The notes under the pieces were generated by a model that made no database searches, was not told where the DNA came from, and was given only the letters and a program-made list of their open reading frames with translations. Shown here piece after piece: positions 48,395 through 58,401 of a stretch of DNA of 64,000 nucleotides (positions are counted from its first letter, which is position 1; every line of letters begins with the position of its first letter). A program made the translations under genes and the position numbers. Source of the DNA: Chamaea fasciata (Eukaryota; Chordata; Aves; Passeriformes; Sylviidae); the NCBI GenBank assembly GCA_029207755.1, contig JARCOQ010000002.1, positions 87,136,087 to 87,200,086 on the forward strand, given 5' to 3'.

Positions 48395-48620
48395 GATATT
48401 TAGTATCCCTGATCCAGCAAACAAACTTCAAGACCTCTCCTACAGAGTAGCTACTGAAGGGGGGAGGAATGCATTCACACTGCTTAACCGCAGATACATA
48501 GAGCTTTCAAGAGAGCAAGAGACTCCCTCCACCATAAACAAAGGGGAATAAGTGTCTCCAAGGAGTCAGATCCTCTGCTTAATCACTGACCTCAAGCACT
48601 TAAGTGCTCTAGTAATGTGC
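48395..48620. repeat. possible ancient amniote repeat remnant
   Basis: 'Tccctgatccagcaaacaaac' at about 48408 and 'gacctcaagcacttaagtgc' at about 48588 recall an old repeat of sauropsid genomes built from 'cctgatcctgcaaa' and 'aagcacttaagtgc' type phrases. The second contains a 14-bp perfect palindrome (agcacttaagtgct). The two parts are 170 bp apart, so they may be pieces of one decayed element. I cannot name it. Confidence 0.33.
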
Positions 48621-51320
48621 CTAAAATTAGACAGCATGAACCACCCCCCAAGTCTATTGATATCCATAATGGCATGACTCACCCATCTATTTAAGTCTGT
48701 GCAGTGTTCAGTACAACTCAGCCCCAACTGGGACCTTGAGGTTCTAGCATCATGTGTATGGATCATAATAAAATACACAGAATCCCTTTCCCTTAAATAT
48801 AACTATGCGAAAGATCAGCACTTCCAATTAATTCTGTCTTATATATTTATTTTAGAATATTATCAAATGTCTTTTGGAAGTGCCTACTTTTTAGCTGACT
48901 CTAAATGGAGACTAGAAGATTAGCTTGGAGTAGATACCCAACTTTCAGGTGAGTCAAATCCTGCCCAACATGATTAGGATTAGTTTTGTTACAATAAATG
49001 CCAGAAGAACATACTGACTGGCCCTGATGCATATTAAAGTAATGTCAAAAGTCACTGACTAAAAATAACCTTTGTTTCCAAAGAATGCTGAACAATGATC
49101 ATATGAATGTTACAATAATAAGGTAGTCAGTTTGACTAGATAATAGCTATTGCCATTTTCTTGAACAAGTCAGAGTTGTACCATATAACATCCACTTTGC
49201 ATATGTGTAAATGAGACCAAAACCAGTTTCTCTCAGCTTTCTTTTCAAAAAGACAGAGTCATTTATGCTTAACATCCAAGGTATGATGTAGGTCCTGTAG
49301 CACCTTTCTTTCCATTCCAGAAAAGCTGCTGACAGTAACTGACAAATAAAGGACCAAAGAAAATATTTGAAGGATTAATGGAGAAAGAAACCTCCTGACC
49401 TCCTTCCTGTATAGTCTGGGTCACAGAAATGTCCTTTTTCAGAGAACATGTAGGCAAAGAACCCATGTCAAATAAAACAAGAAAAGAGAAAAAAAACAAA
49501 ATGCTTTTTAAAATTGGCTTTTCTCCACTTCATAGACATTAAGAACATAGAGGGCATGCCTGAATGACCATCCAACATATTTCTTCTGAAAAAAGTAACT
49601 AAAAAGTACCCACAAAACCCCAACCTGTCAAGAAGCTTCAACTTTATGAAACCAGTAGGTAAGCAAGTAAAATGACTGCAATCCAATTGGACTGAATGAC
49701 AGAAAGGTAATGCACTAAAGGATGCATACTGCACAAAGGTCTGAAGGCTTGCTCTTACTTGGTATGAATTCTGATAGTTGTTTAATGATCCATGTTTAGA
49801 TACTGGTTCTTTTTCTGTTAAAGGATCACATCACTGCAAAGCATACACACACAAACATAACACATAGTCTGAACAGAATCAAAGGCTGATGCCCCATGAA
49901 AGCTTTTAAGGCGCTATGTGCCTCTAGTAGATGCTTAAATAGCACTGTAGTTAAACTAGATTGACAGTTATGCACAAAATCCAGCAAAAGTAGTAAACTG
50001 GCATCTTGTCATAATATGATAGAAAACAAATGGGGAACTTTAATTTCACCTAGTTACCACCAGGTGTTACCGCTTTGTATGTTCCTCTGTGGATGTCCTA
50101 ATAAAGGCAGTCACAGCATGCAAATTCTTTTTTCACTCCTTTGAGAGTTTCTTTTCGTTGTGGAATGAAGTTGAATTCAGACATCCAGAATACAGGAACC
50201 TGTTGATTTAGAGCTGGCACAGGTGATAAAGCCTTGTCAAATCACTGATACTTCGTGTATGACCACACTGCAAGCACTGCAATGTGCTGTCAACATTTGG
50301 AAGGTAGCTTAAAAATTAGCTAATTCAGATGCCACAAATCTAGCTGGAACAACAGGGAGCTCAGTAAGAACTTCCTGAGTGAATATTCACCCGCCACTCT
50401 GGCAGGTAAAGATCCACGCTATGTGGAGTTGCTAAACTGCTCTTGGTAGCAATAATAACTAATCCTGTTGTGCCTCCTCTGCTGTGGTCACAGCAGTGAT
50501 AGTGGTGTAGAGACAGATTTGGCTTGTTGACTATGGAGCACAAAGAGTCACAGGTTATTTTTGCACAGCAGCCAGCATGAGTGATTCAATCCACAGAGAG
50601 CTGTCGTGGAGGAAGAAGGTGCTACTTTAATGTCATCAAGATGGAACAGGACTTTTGCACCATTTTCCAGCTCCAGTTCCCAGCACAGATGTTAGAGATG
50701 TCAGCCTACATTTCTGCTGTAACTTTTCAAGAAGAAAACCTTTCATTTTAAAATCCAAATAATCTGTGTTATTTTTTTTTTTTAGAAGGAAGACCCTCCT
50801 TGAAACTGTATCAGATCCAGAGATCCTTGAGGATCAGTATGCTTATAATTGTACATGGATCATTTATACACTAGACCATATCGTCTCTTTCAGAGTCATC
50901 ACAGTCTAATATCAAGGCCTCGTGTGCACATGCTACACTGAGCTATTATAGACTATTGTGTCAGGCTTGCCTGGAAGAGTGGGGAGCACTTGAATGCATG
51001 GATTATTGGCGCAATAGACTGTAATGGTATGTCAATTGTCAAGGCCTACGTGGGATACTTTCCTATGCGGATCATTAACAAAGGAGCTGACACTCTATCA
51101 TGTCAGTGCAGCTGCCAAGTGCACACACCAACTCTGCATATTAACACCCTTTATGAAATTCAGAGTAAGGAGACTGTGTGCCCACTCTTGGCACTTGAAA
51201 TTCACGCCATTTATGTATATTTAATAATTACATACGTGCCCATGCTGCAAAAAACTGTGGCAAGAAAAAGGGGAACCCCTTTAAAAAATTAAGCAAGAAA
51301 GACTTTATTCATGAGTAGTG
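48621..51320. other. unique DNA, no gene seen
   Basis: Minus frames of 76 and 88 codons (49269-49734) and a plus frame of 100 codons (50990-51292) have no recognisable domain and are not called. A T-run (about T12) lies near 50772. Confidence 0.45.
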
Positions 51321-51324
51321 AATT

Positions 51325-51450
51325 GCTCTTCTGTAGCACTTCCCAACTGTGACCTCAGAATGCTTTACAAAGTAGCTTATGTTATCCCCAGGTAATTTGT
51401 GGTATCCCTATTTCATAGGTGGAGAACTGAATCACAGATATTAGTTATAG
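51325..51450 (+). repeat. ancient MIR/L3-like amniote repeat remnant
   Basis: 'Gtagcacttcccaactgtga', 'cagaatgctttacaaag', 'ttatcccc' and 'tatttcataggtggagaact' followed by 'gaatcacag' occur in the same order as a very old vertebrate repeat whose consensus runs 'gcactt...gctttacaaa...ttatccccattttacagatggg...aactgaggcacag'. The correspondence over about 110 bp is good enough to see without alignment. Such elements predate the bird-mammal split and some were kept as enhancers. Family assignment (MIR core-type versus LINE L3/CR1-derived) needs alignment. Confidence 0.55.
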
Positions 51451-53151
51451 AGGACACTCAAGTTACAACCAACACTTCTGAGACTCAGAAGAAGAGACAA
51501 CAGTGTATGCCACATAAAAACCTATTGTGACAATCTTTATAAACACATGGAAGTATCCATCTCTCTCTCTTTTCCTCCTTTGTGCTTGTGAGTAGAGTTG
51601 TTTTTGCTCAAAGGTCCTCTACACTTATAGTCAGTTCTCCTTTTCTATTTTTAAGAAACTCAATGCTTCATAAAAGAACTTCAAACTTCAGAAAGTATTT
51701 ACTTGCATCCAGTAGAAGATAGCAGAAAGATGTCTGTCTTTGGTTTGTTCTCTTATGGCCATTGAAAGTAAAAAAATAATAAAATAATTTAATATTAATA
51801 TTAAAAAAATAATTTAGTCCTAATACATCTAGATCTTGATCCAGTCCATTATCACCATTTTTAGTAAGACCAGATTTTACAATTGCACAATGCTTCAACT
51901 GCAGGATGTTCTCTGCTTATGGAGATGCATTTTGTAAGTAAAGACAGTCTGTTTTCTGTAGGCTGGAGCATTTATTGGTTTGTAGAGAGCATCAAGAAAA
52001 ACATTTCCTTACAGGTAGAATGTAAAGACAATCATCAGCATCAAGACATAACCTGGAAAAGTTCCATCCACCCTTGAACATTGTAAATTTTTTTGTGTCA
52101 ATGACCATGATGCTAATGAAAAGTTACATATTGCTATCTCTGATGCCAAACCGAAAGGCTGAACCAAAGCCCACTGAGGAAAACAAAAACCTTTTTACTC
52201 TTGTCTAATGGTCAAGAACTCAAGGGTTTGGGGAAGATATTCATACAATAAACAGAATATACATCAGAGAAAGGAATTAGCAATGATCTTGAATGTATTT
52301 ACTTAAGTCACTTTACTAAGACTAGAATAATGAAAATTTTATATGTTGCCAGTAAATCTTTCTCTCAAATAAATTGTTTAGTGTTTGGTCATTGATGCTG
52401 GCATTGGTGGGTTGTTGTGGTTTTTCCTTTTATTTTGTGGGGGTAAGGCACCATGATATTCTAATCAAAATATCAAAATGAGCTGAAAATAATCCACTGT
52501 TCCTAGATTAATTTTTATTACATTCGTGCCTGAGTGGATATTTCATTCTGAAAGACTAAATTGAAGTAACTTTTTCAAGTCCACAGAAGTGGAACCGACC
52601 TAATCATTAAACAAAAGCTAGCACAAACTTCTAAGCAAAGCAACAGGAATTAAAAATACAAATAAACACAACAAGCATCATTTTCCAGCAGTCTCTTTGG
52701 TTTAAAAGGAAGGAAAAAAATATCTGTACAAGGTTAGAGAAAAATGTAATAAAGAGTTACAATTAACTGTTGCTGAAATTTATTTGTGGGAAGATAGAGA
52801 CCATGAGGCAATTACAACAATGGATAACATAAAAGGAAAATGAATGATAAGATAAAGATACAGCCAGAAGATTTGAAGATTATGATTATGAGCCTCCAGT
52901 CTGATTTGCTAGAGGATGTACTCACCTTTTGCAGAATGAACACTCCCAATTATTATTTCCAAGATCAATAGATCTCAGGAGCGAGAAGAGCAGTGAAAAC
53001 TAGATGTGGACAAGGTTATGCAAGCTGTAAAATGTAAATAATGAGCAAACAGCATTTGTAATGCAAGTGTTGCATCTGAAAGTGATTCCATTTAGTAGAG
53101 GTTTACTTAAATTTATGAAATGGTGAGGTGCTCTTCTATCTTAATCTGTTT
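51451..53151. other. unique AT-rich DNA, no gene seen
   Basis: No gene or repeat family is recognised. Confidence 0.5.
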
Positions 53152-54265
53152 ACAGAATCACAGATCACAAAATGGTTGAGGCTGAATAGGACCTCTTGAG
53201 ATCATCTGATCCACCCTCCCTGCACTGACCAGCGTTAACTAAAGCAGGCTGTTCAGGGCTGTGTTCAGTTGGGTTTTGATTATCACCAAGGATGCAAAAA
53301 TTCTCTGGGCAACCTGTCCCAGCGTTCAGCTATTCTAACAGTTAAAAACAGTTTTTGTTTTGTGGAATTTCCCAAATCTCAGTTTATGCTTGCCACATCT
53401 TGTGTTATCACTGAGCACAAATGAGAAAAATCAGACTATAGTCTTTACTTCCCCGTCAGGTATTAATAAGATCCCCCTGAGCCTTGTTTCCTTCAGGTTG
53501 GACAATCTCAGCTCTCTCAACCTTTCCTCATATTGAAGATCTTTCTTTCCCTTAAGTTTATTTGTGGTCCTTTTCTGGACTATCTCCAGTATGTCTTTGT
53601 TGTACCTATGACTGCAGAGATGGACCCAAACTCACTGGGCCTGAGCAGAGCGGAAGGGTCATTTCCCTTGACTGGCTGCCAATGCTTTTCTTTATGTAGC
53701 ACAGGAAGCAGTTGGAGAGAAAATGCCTTCTTTCCTGCAAGGGGACACTATGGGCTCATATTCTGCCTAATGTCCAACATGACACCACGTGTCTTTATTT
53801 TTTTATGAGACTTTTTTCCAGTCAGTCAGCCCTCAGCCTGTACTGGCCATATAGTCCGATGCAGTGCTTGTAATTAGTCTTTTCTGTACTTTGTTAAGTT
53901 CTTGTCAGTTCATTTCTCCAGCCTGCTGAATGACAACACAGGCATGTGGTGTATGAACCATTCTTCCCAACTTTACATCATCTGCAAATTTGCTGAGGGT
54001 CTACCCTGCCCTAATCCTGGTCAGTAATGAAGGGGTTACCCATGACTGGTCTCACTTTCAACCTCTTGGGTGCCTTGCTATTGACTGGCCTCCAACTGGA
54101 CTTCATGAAGGTGATCACAGCCCTTTGAGCTTTGCAGTTCAGTCACTTATTAATACGCCTGATTTTCCAGTCTGTATTTCATTAGCTTCTCAGTAAGGAT
54201 AGCATCAAAAGCCTTGCTAAAGTCAAGGTGAATAATATCCACTGCTCTCTCCTATGTGTTCCCTG
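53152..54265 (-). mobile_element. CR1 LINE, about 1.1 kb 3' segment
   Basis: The longest CR1 copy here, on the minus strand. The plus strand starts with 'acagaatcacagatcacaaa' and 'aggacctcttgagatcatct', passes 'ctgggcaacctgtcccagcg', 'ttctggactatctccagt' and 'catcatctgcaaatttgctg' (antisense of the reverse-transcriptase FADD motif), and ends near 'gccttgctaaagtcaaggtg'. It spans the 3' untranslated tail, the C-terminal domain and part of the polymerase palm. Many substitutions and indels mark it as old. A stretch around 53640-53900 resembles CR1 only weakly and may be diverged or include a small insertion. Confidence 0.9.
53977..53988 (-). pseudogene. CR1 reverse transcriptase active-site motif (FADD), decayed ORF
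   Basis: Read on the minus strand, the codons ttt gca gat gat encode F-A-D-D, the metal-binding aspartate pair of non-LTR reverse transcriptases, preceded by S-K as usual for CR1. The surrounding ORF2 is interrupted by stops and frameshifts, so no polymerase could be made. Confidence 0.8.
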
Positions 54266-56689
54266 TGTCAAGAGTTTTTTAAGAGTGACAACTTAACCAA
54301 AGTCCAAGCATGGGACTTTGTGAATGGCAAACAGTTAGACAAGCCTCTGTTTTCAAGCGTAACTATAGAAGCATAACTCACTCACATGAACTTGGTACAA
54401 TGTTTTGGAGGATTTGGGATGTGTCTGTGTTCAACTGGATGGAACTCACTTAAAATATTTTAATTAGTTTTTTGATTTTCTTTCTGGGCATGAAAAGACT
54501 ACTTTGGATGAAAGCAATTACATGAGATGGTTGAATTCTGCTAGGTTATGATGGTATGGTGATTTCCTTGTAAGTTATATACTTCTGTTGCTGTTAATCA
54601 TTTCAGTCAAGTAGGACATGCTTAGTTCACAGACTGTTTTTGACAGTGCCAGTGGACATCCATGCATGTGAAACTTCCAGAATCCACAGCTGTTTCCATT
54701 ACTCTATGGCAGTCATCCAAATGTCTAACTGCATCAGATGTAGTGGACTAGCATGTCACAGGGAACCAAATTCACCAAAACATTTATGAAACTTTTTCTT
54801 ACTAGTATGTTATCATTATTTTTTATCATGAAACATGCAGTATTCTCTGTTACACAAAGGAAAGCAGCATGTGGTGCTTGGGGTATACAGCAATATCAAA
54901 GAGTACAATTTCCATCTGATCATGGTTGCTCACTGCTTACTGTAATATCCTAGAAACATGGTTCAGTATAACACTTCTGATTATCTGCATTTACCTGAGA
55001 TAAAAGAATGTGTTTTGATCACTTGAGCCTTCAGACAAGTCCATTAGTTATCTGCAAATCAGTATATTGATTTTTTTGATTGTTTATAGATGTGTAAAGG
55101 AATTGCTTACAGGCTAGGCATTCAACTTCATAACCTAAATGAATGTGGCCAGCAGTTATGAGGTATTGTGATTTTTGGTAAAAGAAGTCTTACAAGAAGT
55201 ACCCACATGACATTGCCTCGAGAGACTAAAAGATTTGAAACATTGGATTTGGAAATCAGAAGTAACAGAAGTGTTCTGTTGGCTTTCAGTAGCCAACCTG
55301 CTACTTTTATTATGATTATGCAAACAACTCTTTATTATACAAATAATAATAAATTAATATAGATGATAGATTTAGAAATAGCATAATAGGATCTGAAGGG
55401 GCGGGGGGGGGTGTGGGTTAAGTCTGGAAAACATCTGCCTTTGCCGGCTATTGCATTCATGTTAAAAAGAAGCACCTTTCTTTCAGACAAATGGATTGCT
55501 TGGGCCCAGATATTCTAAACATCAATAAAGCTAATCAGGCTTAATATTGAAGGGAGTATTTAACTGAAGATTAAGCTGAGAAAACAAACTGAGAAGCAGG
55601 TTCTTCTCTTCCCTCAACTGCAGACTGAAACTGAAGAAGCTTATCATAATCAAGTGACGAGTTGAACTTAGCACTTACAGTGTCTAGCCTTATAAGCAAA
55701 TAGTGATATTTATTGATGGTATTAATGTTTTTAAATAGGCTTAGACCTTTTATAATACCACCGACATTTCATTTTATGGAACATGGAATGTAGAGGCTGT
55801 AAAGTCATGATTAATATTGCTAACAGTAATAAGTGCAAGTGCAATAGTCATTTTTGTGCATATTTGCTTATATTATGTGAATGCCTTCAGTGTCTGAAGA
55901 AACTCTATAGGGATGCAAATTTCCCCAGGTCTGGAAATTGATTGACTTCTGAAAACATTGCCCAGAGGGACAGAAAAGAGTTCAGATTATACACTTTAAC
56001 TGTTAACTGACCAAAGACTGTGATAGTCACTTAAAAGTATCCTAGCTGTGCAATTAGCTGCATTATTTAATCTTTCCCAGCATGTGCTGCTGTTCAGTGG
56101 GGGATTTGAATGTGTTCAGCATTTCAGTTCTGCAGAAAAAGATGCTAATCATCCAAAGACTTCTGAAAGAAAATTACAAGATCAGAATAAAACTGAAAAA
56201 AGTTTTGAGCAAATGAAAGAAATCAGAACAGAAAATCAGCTCTACCCTTGCCTAGCTTTGTGAAACACTGCCAAATTTTGACTGTTGCAGCTGAGCAGTA
56301 CAGTAAGAGATCTAAAAGTGTATTGCTTAGATTACCATTTAAGAAGGTCATCCATCCATATGAATAAACAAAATGTGTGAAATAATAAAGATTATCCTGT
56401 AGTAGAATGATACAAAAAGAAAAACTTAATAGGATGGTAAAAAGAACTTTTATTACCTAACCTTCAGGCTAACTTGAAGATAGAAAATCGTCAGCTTATC
56501 TATGCCTCAATGATCTCCATTCTACTTTTTGTTATTATGTTTCCATTTTATGTTTAAGTAAATCTCAGTACAATGACCAAAAAAAATACCCAAAATCACA
56601 TTCAAGATTATAGATTATAGATCATACTCTTAAATGACTGACTGAAGTTAGAGTGGTTTGAATTGAGACTTATCAATTTTTGCTCTTAT
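54266..56689. other. unique AT-rich DNA, no gene seen
   Basis: A G-rich quadruplex-type run lies at 55398-55417. Frames of 64-71 codons have no recognisable features. Confidence 0.5.
55398..55417 (+). other. putative G-quadruplex motif
   Basis: GGGG, C, nine Gs, TGT and GGG provide four G-tracts with loops of 1-3 bases, which satisfies the standard quadruplex rule. It stands alone in AT-rich DNA. Confidence 0.7.
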
Positions 56690-56839
56690 TTTTTGGGTTT
56701 TTTTTTGGTTTTGTTTTGGTTTTGGGGTTTTGTTTGTTTGTTTGTTTTTTCTTTCTCATTTATTTTTTCTGGGTTTGGTCTGGGTGTTTTTTTTTTTGGT
56801 TTTTTTTTTTTTTTTTTTTTTTGGTTTTTTTTTTTTTTT
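56690..56839. repeat. T/G-rich low-complexity tract
   Basis: T runs (T23 at 56800-56822, T15 at 56825-56839) alternate with GG, GGG and (GTTT)n blocks. Read as the complement it resembles the A/C-rich tract at 32.5 kb. The 75-codon Phe-rich plus frame is an artefact. Confidence 0.92.
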
Positions 56840-57411
56840 AATGCAATTACAATGAATGTAGGTAGTGGTTGGGAAGAAAGCCAGAAATAATAGGGAATTT
56901 ATATCTAGGTGTCTTAAGAATAATAAAATAAGGGGGGGGGTGTTCCTTTGCAACTTAATTGAGCAATTTTTTGTCTATTGAAATGGTTAAAAATTTGAAT
57001 AATCTAGAATATCAGATATATGTGCAATATCTTCCTGTAAAACCAGTCCTTTTCTTCTTGAGTGTAAGATAATGCAAGCCAGTTTGATGTACAGGAACTG
57101 CTGTGAAACAGTGGCAACTCACTTCAAAGAATGTACAGAAAATTCAATTTCTTGGATTACTCTTTCTGTGGCTGTTTTCCAAAATGGAATAATAATCAGG
57201 GAGCATCACTAGAGATGCCACACTTTTTGATTTCTTGGCAAGTGGTTCAGCTCTGTTAGTAATATCTGTACCCTGTTCTACGGTTTCAACAAGGATTGCA
57301 GTTTTTCTCTTTAAAGAAGGCAAAAACAGTTCTCAGTTTTACTCTGGTAGTTAAAAACTCCCTAGGGCACAGACTACCCTCTCAATGCATAAGCCTGCAT
57401 CTCCTTATATA
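56840..57411. other. unique AT-rich DNA, no gene seen
   Basis: A G9 run lies at 56932-56940. Nothing else is recognised. Confidence 0.5.
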
Positions 57412-58381
57412 GACTCATATAATCATAGAATATTTAAAACTGGAAAAGATCTCTTAGATCACTGAGTATAGCTGGTATCCTGGCATTACCAAGTTCACCA
57501 CTAAACCATGTACCGAAATACCACATCTACCTGTGTTAAATATCCTCAGGGACTGTCACAGTCATTTCCCTGGGCAGTTTGTTTCATTGCTTAACAACCT
57601 TTTCCATGAAGAAATATTTCCTATTATTCAATCCAAACCTTTTCTGCTGCAACTTGAGGTCAATTCCTATTTCCTATTCCTAATTACCTATTCCTATTTA
57701 CCTGGGAGAAGAGACCAGCTCTCACCTGGCTATCACATCCATACACACACCTGTAGAGAGTGATGCTGTCTCCCTTGTGTCTCCTTTTCTCCAGGCTGAA
57801 CAATCCCATCTCCCTCAGCCTCTTCTCATGTGACTCACACTCTAGACAGTTCACCAGCTCCATTGCCCTTCTCTGGACATGCTCCAGCCCCTCAGTGTTT
57901 TCTTGTAGTGGGGGCCCAAAACTGAACACAGGATTTGAGGTGCAGCCTCACCAGTGCTGAATACAGGGACAGCCACTGTCCTGCTCCTGCTGGCCACACT
58001 ATTGCTGATACAGGCCAGGATGCCACTGGCCTTCTTGGCCACCTGGGCACTGCTGTCTCATGTTCAGCTGCTGTCACCAGCACCCCCAGGCCCTTTTCCA
58101 CTGGGCAGTTTTCCAAGCACTCTGTCAGCAGCTTGTAGCAATGCAGGGGGCTGCTGTGACCGAAGCACAGGACTCAGCACTTCAGCTGGCAGAACCTTGT
58201 ACAGCTAACCTTGTCACATTGATCCAGATCCCCCTGCAGAGCCTTCTTGCCCTCCAGCAGATCAACAGTCCCACCCAATTGGGTGTCATCTGCAAACTGA
58301 CACAGTGTGCACTCAATCCCCTGATCCAGATCAATGATAAAGATACCAAAGAATATATTAGTACTACTGGTACTAAGGGGA
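57412..58381 (-). mobile_element. CR1 LINE, about 970 bp 3' segment
   Basis: A well-preserved CR1 copy on the minus strand. The plus strand opens with 'aatcatagaatatttaaaac', then 'ttcaccactaaaccatgtac', 'ttttctccaggctgaacaat', 'cttctctggacatgctccag', 'aggtgcagcctcaccagtgc', 'aggatgccactggccttctt', 'ggtgtcatctgcaaactgac' and 'tcaatgataaagatacc'. It covers the 3' tail, the whole C-terminal domain and the polymerase palm. The better preservation suggests it is younger than the copy at 53 kb. A small local expansion of CCTATT units at about 57663-57702 replaces the usual sequence there. Confidence 0.95.
57663..57702. repeat. local CCTATT-type tandem expansion inside CR1
   Basis: Five imperfect units (cctatt, cctattcctaatta, cctattcctatt) follow one another just before 'acctgggagaagag'. 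Other CR1 copies in the window have a single 'tcctatcact'-type sequence there, so the extra units arose after insertion. Confidence 0.75.
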
Positions 58382-58401
58382 CTTGAAGAAAATGTGTTCA
58401 A
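57684..58401 (-). pseudogene. CR1 ORF2 (reverse transcriptase) pseudogene fragment
   Basis: On the minus strand the protein trace starts with IIDLDQGIECTL and the catalytic QFADDTQLGG (F-A-D-D at 58285-58296), then a stop at about 58174. It resumes in the same register with NCPVEKGLGVLV, jumps to a second register for KKASGILACISNSVASRS, returns to the first for LYSALVR and CVQFWAP, and moves to a third for LEHVQRRAMELV and FSLEKRRHKGD. At least three frameshifts and a stop show it is dead. The endonuclease domain is missing because of 5' truncation. In a living element this protein copies CR1 RNA at a nicked chromosomal target. Confidence 0.88.

Noticed and set aside
50990..51292. 100-codon plus ORF
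   Set aside because: No recognisable domain, it overlaps a second plus frame, and it lies just upstream of an old repeat.
53533..54196. Plus ORFs of 91 and 68 codons
   Set aside because: They are antisense frames across the CR1 copy at 53.2-54.3 kb.
56663..56953. Phe-rich plus ORF and Lys-rich minus ORF
   Set aside because: They come from the T/G-rich low-complexity tract.
57760..58386. Several plus ORFs of 66-108 codons
   Set aside because: They are antisense to the CR1 copy, whose protein trace is on the minus strand.
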